NCBI RefSeq assembly: GCF_021462225.1
Contig: NC_061818.1
Location: forward strand, 22,021,978 to 22,085,977
Length of the DNA stretch: 64,000 bases
Source: Girardinichthys multiradiatus
Lineage: Eukaryota > Chordata > Actinopteri > Cyprinodontiformes > Goodeidae
Direction of reading: 5' to 3'
The notes below the pieces were generated by a model, which saw nothing but the letters and a program-made list of their open reading frames with translations, did not search any database and was not told the DNA's origin. The translations under genes were made by a program, and so were the position numbers. Below, in pieces: positions 12,039 through 22,144 of this stretch (positions are counted from its first letter, which is position 1; the number at the start of each line of letters is the position of its first letter).

Positions 12039-13043
12039 TCAATACTTGGTCGGGAATCCTTTTGCAGAAATGACTGCTTCAATGCGGCGTGGCATGGAGG
12101 CAATCAGCCTGTGGCACTGCTGAGGTCTTATGGAGGCCCAGGATGCTTCGATAGCGGCCTTTAGCTCATCCAGAGTGTTGGGTCTTGAGTCTCTCAACGT
12201 TCTCTTCACAATATCCCACAGATTCTCTATGGGGTTCAGGTCAGGAGAGTTGGCAGGCCAATTGAGCACAGTGATACCATGGTCAGTAAACCATTTACCA
12301 GTGGTTTTGGCACTGTGAGCAGGTGCCAGGTCGTGCTGAAAAATGAAATCTTCATCTCCATAAAGCTTTTCAGCAGATGGAAGCATGAAGTGCTCCAAAA
12401 TCTCCTGATAGCTAGCTGCATTGACCCTGCCCTTGATAAAACACAGTGGACCAACACCAGCAGCTGACACGGCACCCCAAACTATCACTGACTGTGGGTA
12501 CTTGACACTGGACTTCTGGCATTTTGGCATTTCCTTCTCCCCAGTCTTCCTCCAGACTCTGGCACCTTGATTTCTGAATGACATGCAGAATTTGCTTTCA
12601 TCCAAAATAAGTACTTTGGACCACTGAGCAACAGTCCAGTGCTGCTTCTCTGTAGCCCAGGTCAGGCGCTTCTGCCGCTGTTTCTGGTTCAAAAGTGGCT
12701 TGACCTGGGGAATGCGGCACCTGTAGCCCATTTCCTGCACACGCCTGTGCACGGTGGCTCTGGATGTTTCTACTCCAGACTCAGTCCACTGCTTCCGCAG
12801 GTCCCCCAAGGTCTGGAATTGGCCCTTCTCCACAATCTTCCTCAGGGTCCGGTCACCTCTTCTCGTTGTGCAGCGTTTTCTGCCACACTTTTTCCTTCCC
12901 ACAAACTTCCCACTGAGGTGCCTTGATACAGCACTCTGGGAACAGCCTATTCGTTCAGACATTTCTTTCTGTGTCTTACCCTCTTGCTTGAGGGTGTCAA
13001 TAGTGGCCTTCTGGACAGCAGTCAGGTCGGCAGTCTTACCCAT
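12039..13043 (-). CDS. Tc1/mariner DD34E transposase, uninterrupted
   Basis: This 334-residue cut-and-paste transposase has an ordinary ATG start (MGKTADLT...). The N-terminal half has paired helix-turn-helix DNA-binding motifs (EMSERIGCSQSAVSRHLSGK and a second near SRATVHRRVQEMGYR) with a basic GRKKCGRKR stretch between that may act as a nuclear signal. The catalytic half has D in LDESKF, D in FQHDLAPAHS and E in SPDLNPIENLWD; I count 34 residues between the second D and the E. The length is typical of Tc1 enzymes. No stop or frameshift is visible, so it may be functional. One possible flaw is ILDESKF where the sister copy has FSDESKF; the catalytic Asp itself is present. Confidence 0.92.
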   Translation of the reverse strand: MGKTADLTAVQKATIDTLKQEGKTQKEMSERIGCSQSAVSRHLSGKFVGRKKCGRKRCTTRRGDRTLRKIVEKGQFQTLGDLRKQWTESGVETSRATVHRRVQEMGYRCRIPQVKPLLNQKQRQKRLTWATEKQHWTVAQWSKVLILDESKFCMSFRNQGARVWRKTGEKEMPKCQKSSVKYPQSVIVWGAVSAAGVGPLCFIKGRVNAASYQEILEHFMLPSAEKLYGDEDFIFQHDLAPAHSAKTTGKWFTDHGITVLNWPANSPDLNPIENLWDIVKRTLRDSRPNTLDELKAAIEASWASIRPQQCHRLIASMPRRIEAVISAKGFPTKY

Positions 13044-13171
13044 GATTGGGGTTTTGAGTGATGAACCAGGCTGGGAGTTTTAAAGGCCTCAGGAATCTTT
13101 TGCAGGTGTTTAGAGTTAACTCGTTGATTCAGATGATTAGGTTCATAGCTCGTTTAGAGACCCTTTTAATG

Positions 13172-13371
13172 ATATGCTAATTTTGTGAGATAGGAATTTT
13201 GGGTTTTCATGAGCTGTATGCCAAAATCATCCGTATTAAGACAATAAAAGACCTGAAATATTTCAGTTAGTGTGCAATGAATCTAAAATATATGAATGTA
13301 AAATTTTCATCATGACATTATGGAAAATAATGAACTTTATCACAATATGCTAATATTTTGAGAAGGACCTG
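13172..13371 (-). repeat. Right 200-bp terminal inverted repeat of Tc1 copy 1
   Basis: It mirrors 11762-11961 with very few differences; the near-identity of the two repeats suggests a fairly young insertion. Confidence 0.9.
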
Positions 13372-13379
13372 TATATTGG

Positions 13380-15540
13380 GCTGCACCTCTCACTAAGTAC
13401 ATTTTACATTCATAAGTACCGTGTACTATTTTGTTTAAAAAAAAAACAGCTGCAGGTGTATAAGCAAGCAGGGTGTAATCTTGTATTTTCTTCATCCTTC
13501 TTTCTCTCCTCCACTCTTTCCTCCTTTTCTCCCCTTTTTCCTTATGGCACCATCTCTCTCTTTCGAGCTTCTTCTTTCCTTTTCATTTCAGTCTCTGTGT
13601 CCGTAACAATTGAAATATTCCCAAAGACGTTTATTATAAAATTTATTTTATAAATATCAAGCAATGCTTTAAAGCATTAGCTGTTCCGCTTGTGAAAGTA
13701 AATCTGTTGGGCATTTTTTTGGCACTCACGCTACGGACACGCTACGGACAGGACACGGAATAAAAAAAAAAAAGTTCTTGACTGAGAAGAAGTCATAAAT
13801 TATGTCAAAGAAAAAAACAAGCTATGATGACTTTGGTAAAAACATAATTTTTTTGTTCTTGCACAAAGCAGAGCTTTTGTCTATTTTTAATTAAAATTTT
13901 AAACTTGGGAAAAAGATTACTCATAATTTACTCAAAATACAGTATTTACAGTCAAATCAGGGTTCAAATACAAAACAGTGGATGGATGGATAAATGAGCG
14001 CAGTAGTTGTTTTGTTTATAATTTTATTTCTAACTTGCACTTTCCATGCTTGAACATCAGTTCATTTAAGGTAAGTTCAATAATCCTGAAAAGCAGACCA
14101 TGTTTGAGATGTTTTGGAGAGTGCAGACCATGTTTAACTAACCACCTGATACTACAGCTGGAGACTACTTCAACTAGAAGCACTGATACCAAAATGTCAT
14201 GGCTAAATGTCTGAAAGCAGGACGTAAGATGCAGTTTTTCTGCTGAGCCCATCCTCTATAATTATACAGTATGTTGGACTTAAAGATCAAAGAATAGGTT
14301 TTGAGACTTACTTTGTTGCGTTTAGCATAACTCAAACAAAGCAATGATGTGCTAAAACTGTGGGTCAAAGAAAAAGCCCTTATAGAAGATTGAACCGTCT
14401 GAATGTTGGTTTTGTAGCAGGCAGCTTTCTTTAATGTAGTTACTAAACATTCACACCCTGCACGGCCCATCCTCTGTAGCGGACCCAGCCTTTTTTTCCT
14501 GTTTACTCCACTCAGTCTTTCATAGTTGAGCAGATCAAACACAATGCTTAGCTGTGGGTTTGTTTACTTCTGCTCTGATCCACACCCAGCCGTGGACACA
14601 CACAAGCACTGCAACTCTTTTTCCGCATTTGGAGTTTTATATTTGCTTTTCATCTGGATCACAGATTTCTCCTCTCTCTCCCTGCTTAATCAGTCTGACT
14701 TTAGGTTGCTCCTTCTGGCCTCCTTGCCTCGGAAATATTTTTTACAAAAGACTTTCTTGGTTTTCTGTAAATTACTTCGTTTACCTTATCTTCTGCATCT
14801 GATCACTGTTAGTTACACACCTGATGACTTATTTTCCATGCAATTCTCACATGTTGCAGCCCATTCATTCAAATTCTCTATTTCTCTATGACCTCTCCAA
14901 GAGTCATGCAGGAAAATCTGCACGTTGTTGCAGCTGAATGGTCGTTCACACACCTTTGGGTGATGAAGCCAGACCAGCAGCTGTTCATCTTTTCTGTGAC
15001 TTTTTTTCTCTCGGTCCTTTTTTTCTTTATGCAAACTGAGATCATCAATGAGGAAGCCAGTCACATATTGCGATGATGAAGATGTGGGTTCATATGATGA
15101 TGATTCTGACCCTTATTCACGGAGTCCATTCACCGGATGGAACAAAAACCTCTAAGGAGAGGTAAAAACAATAAAACATCTTGTAGAATGATCAAGACTT
15201 GCCAAATATGCAAACATGTTCCCTCTATAATTACTTGCAAGTAGAAATATGTAGAGGGTGTTAGTAGGGGTGTAAAGATATACATATCAAAAAGATCCTG
15301 TACAGCCCTGTTGGTTTGGCACCAAACAAGTACAGTGTTGTTTCAAACCTGAACACATGTAGACTGATGATGTGAGGATCCAAGTGTCCCATGCAACACT
15401 GTGTAGAGCAGCTTTAAAAAGTGGGACCACAAGAAAACAGAGAGGAGCTATCACTACATTCTGCTATCTGGGAACATTAAGGTTTCTAATTCAGCTACAT
15501 TGGATATCTTTCATCTGCAATGAAATACATAGCTCGCTCT
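13380..15540. other. Gene-free stretch
   Basis: AT-rich sequence with a short GGATGGATGGATA tract at about 13980. No exon or recognisable element was found. Confidence 0.4.
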
Positions 15541-15554
15541 ACCCTGCTGAAATC

Positions 15555-15840
15555 CCTTAGAGACAAAGTGAGGAGCTGCTGTTCCTCCACATCAAGAAGA
15601 GCCCGTTGAGGTGGCTTGAGCATATACCAGATGCCTCCTGGACGTCTTCCACAGGAGGTGTTCCAAGCACGTCCCACCGGGAGGAGGCCCAGGACACGCT
15701 GGAGGGACTATGTCTCAAGGCCTGGAACCACCTTGGCCTCCCTGGAGGAGCTGGAGGAGGTGTCTGGGGAGAGGGACATCTGGGTATCTCTACTGAGTCT
15801 GCTGCCCCCGCGATCCGGTCCCGGATGAAGCAGGAGTCTT
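15555..15840 (+). mobile_element. Non-LTR retrotransposon 3' coding fragment
   Basis: The + strand frame reads QMPPGRLPQEVFQARPTGRR, then RWRDYVSRP, LEELEEVSGERD and SLLPPRSGPG, a C-terminal tail of reverse-transcriptase polyproteins that is very common in teleost genomes. It is short and 5'-truncated. The exact clade is not assigned. It abuts the 3' end of a different LINE at 15931. Confidence 0.55.
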
Positions 15841-16114
15841 TCTTTCAAGAGATTTGGATTTCTCTTTTGAGAAACATAATTAAGGCACGTTGCATGGCGG
15901 TAGAGCGTGACAACCATATACAGAGGCCTTAAGTCAAGTCAAGTTTATTTATATAGCGTTTTTCAGCAACAAGGCACTCAAGGCGCTGTACATAAGGAAA
16001 AACATTACAATGATACAGAAAATCAAACAATAGAGGTAATAAAAAAAAAGAGAGAATTGAATGATGGATAAGAAAATGAAAGGAAAATTGGACTGAAAAC
16101 TTAACTAATAATGT

Positions 16115-16722
16115 TTAGATAACACATTCAAAGGCCACTCTAAACAAATACGTTTTTAATCTTGATTTAAAGCAACTTAGGGTTTCGTCGCTTTTACAGT
16201 TTTCTGGGAGTTTATTCCAGATTAGTGGAGCATAAGAACTAAAAGCTGCTTCTCCATGTTTGGTTCTGGTTCTGGTTATGCAGAGTAGATTTGAGCCAGA
16301 AGATTTGAGAGGTCTGGGTGGTTGAAACACTGACAACAAGTCTGTAATATATTTTAGTGCTAAGCCATTCAGTGATTTATAGACTAACAGAAGTATTTTA
16401 AACTCTATTCTCTGAGCTACAGGGAGCCAGTGTAGGGACTTTAGAACGGGGTGATGTGCTCCACTTTCTTAGTTCTAGTGAGGACGTGGGCAGCAGCGTT
16501 CTGGATCAATTGCAGCTGTCTGATCGACTTTTTAGGCAGACCTGTGAAGACACCGTTGCAGTAATCAATTCTACTAAAGATGAACGCATGAATTAGTTTT
16601 TCAAGGTCCTGCTGAGACATTAGTCCTTTAATCCTGGAGATGTTCTTTAGGTGATAGAAGGCCGATCTTGTTACTGTCTTTATGTGCCTCCGTCTGAGTC
16701 CATCACTACACCCAGGTTTCAA
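16115..16722 (-). pseudogene. LINE ORF2 C-terminal region, frameshifted
   Basis: Frames 16722-16441 and 16339-16115 contain TRSAFYHLKNISRIKGL, LIHAFIFSRIDYCNGVFTGL, LQLIQNAAAHVLTRTKK and APLIWNKLPENCKS, the standard tail of L2/CR1-type polyproteins after RT. Different phases show decay. Confidence 0.75.
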
Positions 16723-18255
16723 GCCTGACTGGTGGTTTCTAGTTGTATTAACTGAAGCTGTGTGCTAACTTTTAAACGCTCTTCCTTTGGTCCAAAGATT
16801 ATTTCTTCAGTTTTGTTTTGATTCAGCTGAAGAAAAGTTTGGCACATCCATACATTGATTTCTTTTAAGCATTTACCAAGCGCTTGAATGGGTTCATAGT
16901 CACCTGGTGACATCGTAACGTATAGCTGTGTGTCGTCTGCATAGTTATGATAACTTACATTGATGTTTGTTAAAATCTGAGTAAGGGGGAGCATGTAGAT
17001 ATTAAATAGGATGGTCCCTAAGATGGATTCTTGGGGAACGCCACATGTGATTTTTGTGCTCTCTGATGTAAAGTTACCTACTGACACAAAAAAGTCCCGG
17101 TCCTTCAAGTAGGATTTAAACCAATTGAGTGCTGTACCAGAAAGGCCGACCCAGTTTTCCAGGCGCTCTAATAAAATGGAGTGATCAACAGTGTCGAATG
17201 CTGCACTAAGGTCCAATAATACCAGCACTGTGATTCTTCCACAGTCTGCATTTATACGGATGTCATTGAACACCTTGACAAGAGCAGTCTCTGTACTGTG
17301 GTGAGCAGGAAGCCTGACTGGAAGACATCGAAACGGTTGGTCGTTGTTAGGAAGTTGTTTAACTGTTGAAACACAGCTTTTTCAATGATCTTACTGATGA
17401 AGGGGAGGTTTGATATAGGCCTGTAGTTCTGCAGTAGCAGCTTGTCCAGGTTGCTCTTTTTCAATAGAGGTTTGATAATTGCTGTTTTCAGGGCCTGGGG
17501 GAAAACACCTGACAAAAGGGACGTGTTTATTATTTGAGTTAAATCAGATGTTATTACAGGCAAAGCTTTCTTAAGGAAAGCTGTGGGTAAAACATCGAGA
17601 CAGCAGGAAGAAGAGCTTAGTTGCTGTACGATTTCTTCTAAGTTTTTGTTGTTTATTTGGTGAAATTGGAAAATTTTGTCAAAATCAGTTCTAGTTGGAG
17701 ACAACTTTGGTACTGGAGTTGTTGTGGATGTGCTGACAGGCCCTCTGATCTTTTGGGTTTTTTCAGTAAAGAAGTTAGCAAATTCATTGCAGGCCCTGGT
17801 AGAGTGGAGTTCAGATGCTACAGTTACAGGAGGGTTTGTTAACCTGTCGACCGTGGCAAATAATGCACGAGCATTGTTAATGTTTTTGCTGATGATCTCA
17901 CAAAAGAAAGATTCCCTTGAATTTTACAGTTGTAGGTTATATCTGTATAGTCTCTCTTTATAGATAATATAGTGAACCTGGAGTCCAGTCTTTCACCACC
18001 TGCGTTCAGCTTTGTAACACTCCTTTTTTCACTTCTGACTGGTGGAGCACTTCTCCATGGAGAGATTTTCTTCCCAGAAACGACTTTCACTTTAATTGGA
18101 CTAATTGAATCAATGATGTCTGAGATTTTAGAATGAAAGTTATGTACCAGCTCATCTACAGTGTAACAGGGCAAAGTGGAGGTAGAAGAGTAAATCTGGT
18201 TAAAGGCTTCAGCAGCACCGTCCTTAAAGATGCGCTTTATCATGTCTCTTTGGCA
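16719..18255 (-). pseudogene. LINE ORF2 reverse transcriptase region, frameshifted
   Basis: The connector (RDMIKRIFKDGAAEAFNQIY, then ISPIKVK and SPWRSAPPVRSEKR) leads into RT. RT motifs are LKTAIIKPLLKK...[34 protein letters not shown] (motif A), [10 protein letters not shown] (motif B, usually GVPQGS) and [11 protein letters not shown] (motif C, catalytic YADD). At least one frame change occurs around 17260 and others upstream. Confidence 0.8.
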
Positions 18256-18260
18256 AACTG

Positions 18261-18341
18261 TATCATGAATCACTAAGGTAGTCGAAGTAGAACAAACCAG
18301 AAGATGAAAACAGACTCAAAACACAGGATGTAGATGGTAAG
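18261..18341 (-). repeat. Truncated 3' LTR (81 bp)
   Basis: Direct repeat of 19068-19148 with one visible mismatch. It is what remains of the 3' LTR after the internal deletion. Confidence 0.8.
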
Positions 18342-18342
18342 A

Positions 18343-19047
18343 TAGGTTGATTAATTCATCCAGTCTTTCGGGTTCATCTCTCAAAACCAACTGGTCCTTT
18401 ATTTGATCTGCAAGGGAATTAACAAAAATGCCCTTGAGTGCCGCTTCATCCCAACCCACCTCCTGCCACCCGGATGTCGATGGCAAACTCCGCCAATGCT
18501 CTCCTTCCCTGTTTGAGGGTGAGTATTCTCTTGGCCGCTGCCTCCTGCTGGAGTGGTTGGTCGAAAACCCTCTTAAAGTGACTGAAAAAAGTAGGATAAC
18601 TAAGAGACTCAACAGGGTTAGATGCCAAATAGGCGTGCGCCCAGGCAGAGCAGGTCCCCTTAGCGAGGTAACAATATAAGTAATCTTGGAGGCAGCAGTA
18701 GGAAAAAGAGAGGGGGAACGACTGAATGCTAACTCACACTGGAGAGAAAAGCCACCAAAGTTATTAGGATTACCATCAAAAAGTTCAGACGGACGGAAGT
18801 CAGGCTCACGGATCCCAGAAGAAAGGGTTGAGGACGTTTGAGGATTCTCTATTTGAACTGGAGGAGTTGGAGAAGCAGGTGAGAGTTTGGTTAGTATTTC
18901 ACTTAGAGCATGAACCATACCACCAAGTTCTGTGAGATGGGAATCTGTAGTCCTTTGTTGTTGCAGTAGCTGTTGGAGCATGGTTTCATTAGATTGTAAA
19001 TGTTCTTTAATGGAAGTCTGTTCATCATCTGAATTGTTCTTCGACAT
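18343..19047 (-). pseudogene. Ty3/gypsy gag fragment, frameshifted
   Basis: The likely start is the ATG at 19047 (MSKNNSDDEQ). The frame resembles the gag family from which PEG10/RTL genes derive: RPSELFDGNPNNFGGFSLQC, ASKITYIVTSLRGPAL, then in another phase SYPTFFSHFKRVFDQPLQQE and LTLKQGRRALAEFAIDIR, and back in phase GWDEAALKGIFVNSLADQIK. Two frame changes are thus visible. The protein is cut off before any zinc knuckle, protease or polymerase. Confidence 0.75.
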
Positions 19048-19067
19048 GTTAGAGGGCTGGAACATAA

Positions 19068-19502
19068 TATCATGAATCACTAAGGTAGTCGAAGTAGAAC
19101 AAACCAGAAGATGAAAACAGACTCAAAACACAGGATGCAGATGGTAAGTGAAGTTTATTCCTAGTGTAGGCTTGCCTAGGATAATAAGTTGGTGTTGTCC
19201 AGGAACCAGGGGAGGAGGACGGAATCCAGGAATCCAAGGTGAGAGTGCTGATGGTGAGTATATTTAAAGTGCTGTCCTTAGGTGAGTATTTACCAGGTCC
19301 AGACAGGCAGATAGGCAGGTAGGCAGGTAGGTAGCCGGGAAGGTAGGCAGACAGGCAGTCCACATAACTGAGGTTATGTTCCAGCGAATACCTGTTCCAG
19401 CAGCTGCCTTAAGAAGCCCAGTGAGCTCATCAGTTGGTGAGCTGCAGCTGCTGATAACAAGCTGCCAGAACCAACCAGGAGGAGAGGAGTTGAGATCCTA
19501 CA
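19068..19502 (-). repeat. 5' LTR of the nested Ty3/gypsy element
   Basis: 435 bp. It contains an imperfect AGGC/AGGT tetranucleotide tract at about 19311-19358 and an AATAAA polyadenylation signal near 19160 (minus strand). Its last 81 bp are repeated at 18261-18341. Confidence 0.75.
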
Positions 19503-20141
19503 AACTGAGTCATTGCAGATGATGCTTTCAAAAATAACAGAAAAGTGGTCAGATAGAGCAACATCAGTTACAGACACCTTGGAAATGTTTAGACCCTTAG
19601 TGATGATCAAGTCCAAAATATGTCCCTGTTTGTGCGTTTGCTGTTTAACATGTTGAGTCAAACCAAAATTTCTAAGAGTGTCACATAGATCTATTGTACG
19701 TCTGTCTTCAGGATTGTCCATGTGAATGCTGAAGTCTCCCACAATAATTAAACAGTCATAATAAATGCAAATCACAGATAAAAGCTCATCAAAATCACTG
19801 AAAAAGTTTGTTTTGGACTTAGGAGGCCTGTAAATATTCAAGAACATTGTTCAGACCGGGCTCTTTACCTGGAGAGCCCAATATTCAAAAGAGTCAAATT
19901 TGCCCAGAAATACTTTCTTACACTCTAATAAATCTTTAAACAAAGTGGCCACCCCTTCACGTTTTCTTTGTTGTCTGCTCTCACAAAGAAAATTGTAGTT
20001 CGGAGGCGTCGACTCTATCAGAATGGGAGCTTCATTAAATTCATGTAACCATGTTTCTGTTAAAAACATAACATCAAGATCGTGGTCAGTAATGAAGTAA
20101 TTGATTAAAAATGATTTTCCTGACAGAGATCTAATGTTCAA
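19503..20141 (-). pseudogene. LINE ORF2 endonuclease (APE-like) region, frameshifted
   Basis: Two adjacent frames (20141-19851 and 19847 downwards) carry the apurinic-endonuclease-like landmarks MNIRSLSGKS, VMFLTETWLH, IVGDFSIHMD and LDLIITKGLNI...VALSDHFSVIFE. A stop or frame change lies near 19850. The Ty3/gypsy element has inserted after the codons for ICNDSV; the reading resumes on its other side at 18255. Confidence 0.75.
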
Positions 20142-20648
20142 TAAAGCCAGTTTATTTGACTTAGTTGCTGATATTAACTGTGTGTCTGGTTGTATCTGAC
20201 GGTTTATGGCTTTTTTTTTTATTGTTTATTACTGTCTTATTCTTATCTTATCCTTTTGGCTTTGTTCTTTCTGTCACGTATAAGCACAGAGATTTTACAA
20301 CTATCTTCTATTAGGGGTCCAAGTTTTTCCTGGACATGCTCAGTTCTGATAGTTACCACTGGGGCCCAGATTGTATCACAGAGAAGTGATTTGAAGGTCC
20401 TGATTAGGAGGAGATAGATTAGGAGGTGGTGGAGGTCTGCGGCATTTGGAAGATGTTGGTTTAGTAGCAGGGCCTCGGCCACGGGGGTGTTGAATGGAGA
20501 AGATGTCAGAACCATTTGGGTCCCGATTTTAAGAGCTCCTTTCATGTTATCAGAATCCAGTAAAGCAAAAAGTGGGCTCAGTGGGTAGATGGGAGAGTTC
20601 TGTGCGGTCTGGGTCGGGTTCTGGGGTGAGAGGGGTTTAACAGGGGGG

Positions 20649-21368
20649 TCAATCTGGGTCTGGGTTTGTGGGAGGGGTATAAAATGGGGGATCCACTTCT
20701 CCTGTGGATTTCGACGGGGAGACCTTTTGTGATGACCTCTCTTTCTCAGCCAACTGGCTGATTGTTTCTGCTGGAGCTGTTGGAGGCAGCGTTATCATTG
20801 TTGTTGATACTCCATGTTCTCTGCTGAAGGTCGAAGCTGCTGGTGGATTATTTACTGAATAGAAGAGATTAGATGTGAGATGTCTGGCTCCCGGCTTGTT
20901 CAAACAGAAACCATCTTGCTTGAAGAGTTGTCTTTTTTCCCAAAAAATATTAAAGTTGTCAATGAAGTTCATGGATGTAGTAGCACATGTTTTTTTCAAC
21001 CATTTATTAATCATGAGAAGTCTTGAAAAAATCTCATCTCCACAGAAAATTGGTGCAAAGGGTCTGCTGAGAAACACCTTGATATTGAGACCTCCAACAA
21101 TATTCAGAAGACGAGTGAAATCCTCCTTCAATCCTTCTGATTTTTTCTTAGCCACGTCATCCATGGCTCCACAGTGTATAATAAGGTTTTCTAGAGATGG
21201 GCGCTTTTCTGTGATTGCAAGAATATTCTCTGAGATATCAGACACCACGTTACTGGTACCAATCATAACTTCTGTGTTTTTCTTGTTGCAGAAGTTTTTA
21301 ATCCCATCCACAGCTGTGTTGCCCACTATTAGGGTTCTTGGTCTGGTGGGGTACTTTTTCTCTGGCAA
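20649..21368 (-). pseudogene. LINE ORF1, SGNH-hydrolase-like, degenerate
   Basis: This 239-residue frame resembles the esterase-type ORF1 known from fish L2/CR1 LINEs. Block I reads LIVGNTAVDG, where active family members have a GDS-like catalytic serine, and block III reads IIHCGAMDDV, where H-G-x-N-D is usual. A third block, QDGFCLNKPGARHL, occupies the place of the D-x-x-H motif. The expected serine and the His of that motif are thus not evident. In the family this protein accompanies the LINE RNA and its enzymatic need is unclear. The frame may extend upstream in another phase (21577-21329). Confidence 0.65.
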
Positions 21369-22144
21369 TTTAGGAGAAGACTGTTTAGAATGAAGATTGT
21401 TCTCAAACCTTTTATTGTTCTCAGAAGATGGATAGTTTTCCTGGTTTTCGTTCTGTAGTGGAGCAAATCTGTTTTGGAGGGAACTCCATTATTTCCAGCT
21501 GTCTCACTCCTATCAGTTGTTGTGACAGCAGCTCGCTGTCGAAGTCTCCTTTTCCCAGTGGAAACGAACGGGGGCATTTCTCTGTAATTCTGGCCATTCT
21601 AATTCATTTAATTGCTGAGATCTTCCAGTGAGTCGTCCACCTTGATTTTTTTGGGCACGCGTCTAAAACATGCCAGGAGGGTCTAGGTTTATTCTCAGTG
21701 TTCTGTTTGCCGGCTGAGTCGTTGAGCTGGCTAACCCTATATTCACCTCCACATTCACTTCTAGTCAATGGATTTTTATCTCCAAAATCTCCAATTCCAT
21801 CTCCAATTTCTGTAAAAGTTTGTTGAAGTCCTCTGTGATGAAGGGAAGCATTTTGTGCTGATTAGCTGGCGTCAATTTGTCCTTCTTTCAAGTTTGATTA
21901 TAAAAACATCAAAATCCTTTAGAAAAAAATAATAATAATAATAATCCTTGGGAGTCGCTGGTAAGAAGTAGTTTTAGTCCAATATTTCCGTAATTTTGGC
22001 TAAGAGATAAAAAGTTAGGAGTAAAAGAATGCAAGCAAGCAGGGAGCTTAGGAGAAAACATCTGAGCAGGCAGAGAGGCGTAAGTAGAAGTGAGTCCTCA
22101 AGTGTGTACTTAGTCCTCAACACAGCCATTTCAACCCCGGAACC

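Larger units (their letters stand above)
11762..13371 (-). mobile_element. Tc1/mariner transposon, IR/DR type, apparently complete (copy 1)
   Basis: This 1610-bp element is flanked by TA target duplications (11760-11761 and 13372-13373). Its 200-bp terminal inverted repeats (11762-11961 and 13172-13371) begin CAGGTCCTTCTCAAAATATT. Each repeat carries an ATTAGCATAT motif near both its outer and inner end, the paired-binding-site arrangement of fish Tc1 elements such as Sleeping Beauty. It encodes one uninterrupted transposase on the minus strand (12039-13043). A decayed sister copy lies in the opposite orientation at 57025-58590. Confidence 0.93.
18261..19502 (-). mobile_element. Ty3/gypsy LTR element, internally deleted, nested in the LINE
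   Basis: The minus strand begins with a 435-bp 5' LTR (19502-19068; TGTAGGATC...ATTCATGATA), followed by a gag fragment and an 81-bp remainder of the 3' LTR (18341-18261). The two 81-bp LTR ends differ at one visible base. Exact 5-bp target duplications (CAGTT on the minus strand) flank it at 19503-19507 and 18256-18260, so both outer ends are original. The deletion removed everything from within gag through the first 350 bp or so of the 3' LTR. The 5' LTR has an AATAAA signal and TTTAAATATA, a TATA-like box. No clear tRNA primer site was recognised. Confidence 0.8.
15931..22140 (-). mobile_element. L2-like LINE, decayed, interrupted by a Ty3/gypsy insertion
   Basis: On the minus strand the order is ORF1 with an SGNH-hydrolase-like region (21368-20649), endonuclease (about 20141-19510), Ty3/gypsy insertion (19502-18261), connector (18255-17840), reverse transcriptase (17704-16719), C-terminal region (16722-16115) and a 3' tail of short ACTTG repeats (15931-15948). 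The RT motifs resemble the L2 clade ([25 protein letters not shown]). Frame changes separate most pieces, so it is not active. The 5' end near 22140 is approximate. Confidence 0.8.

Noticed and set aside
19311..19358. Tandem AGGC/AGGT repeats, considered as a CRISPR-like or satellite array
   Set aside because: It is an imperfect tetranucleotide tract inside a Ty3/gypsy LTR, with no spacers; CRISPR arrays are not expected in a fish genome.
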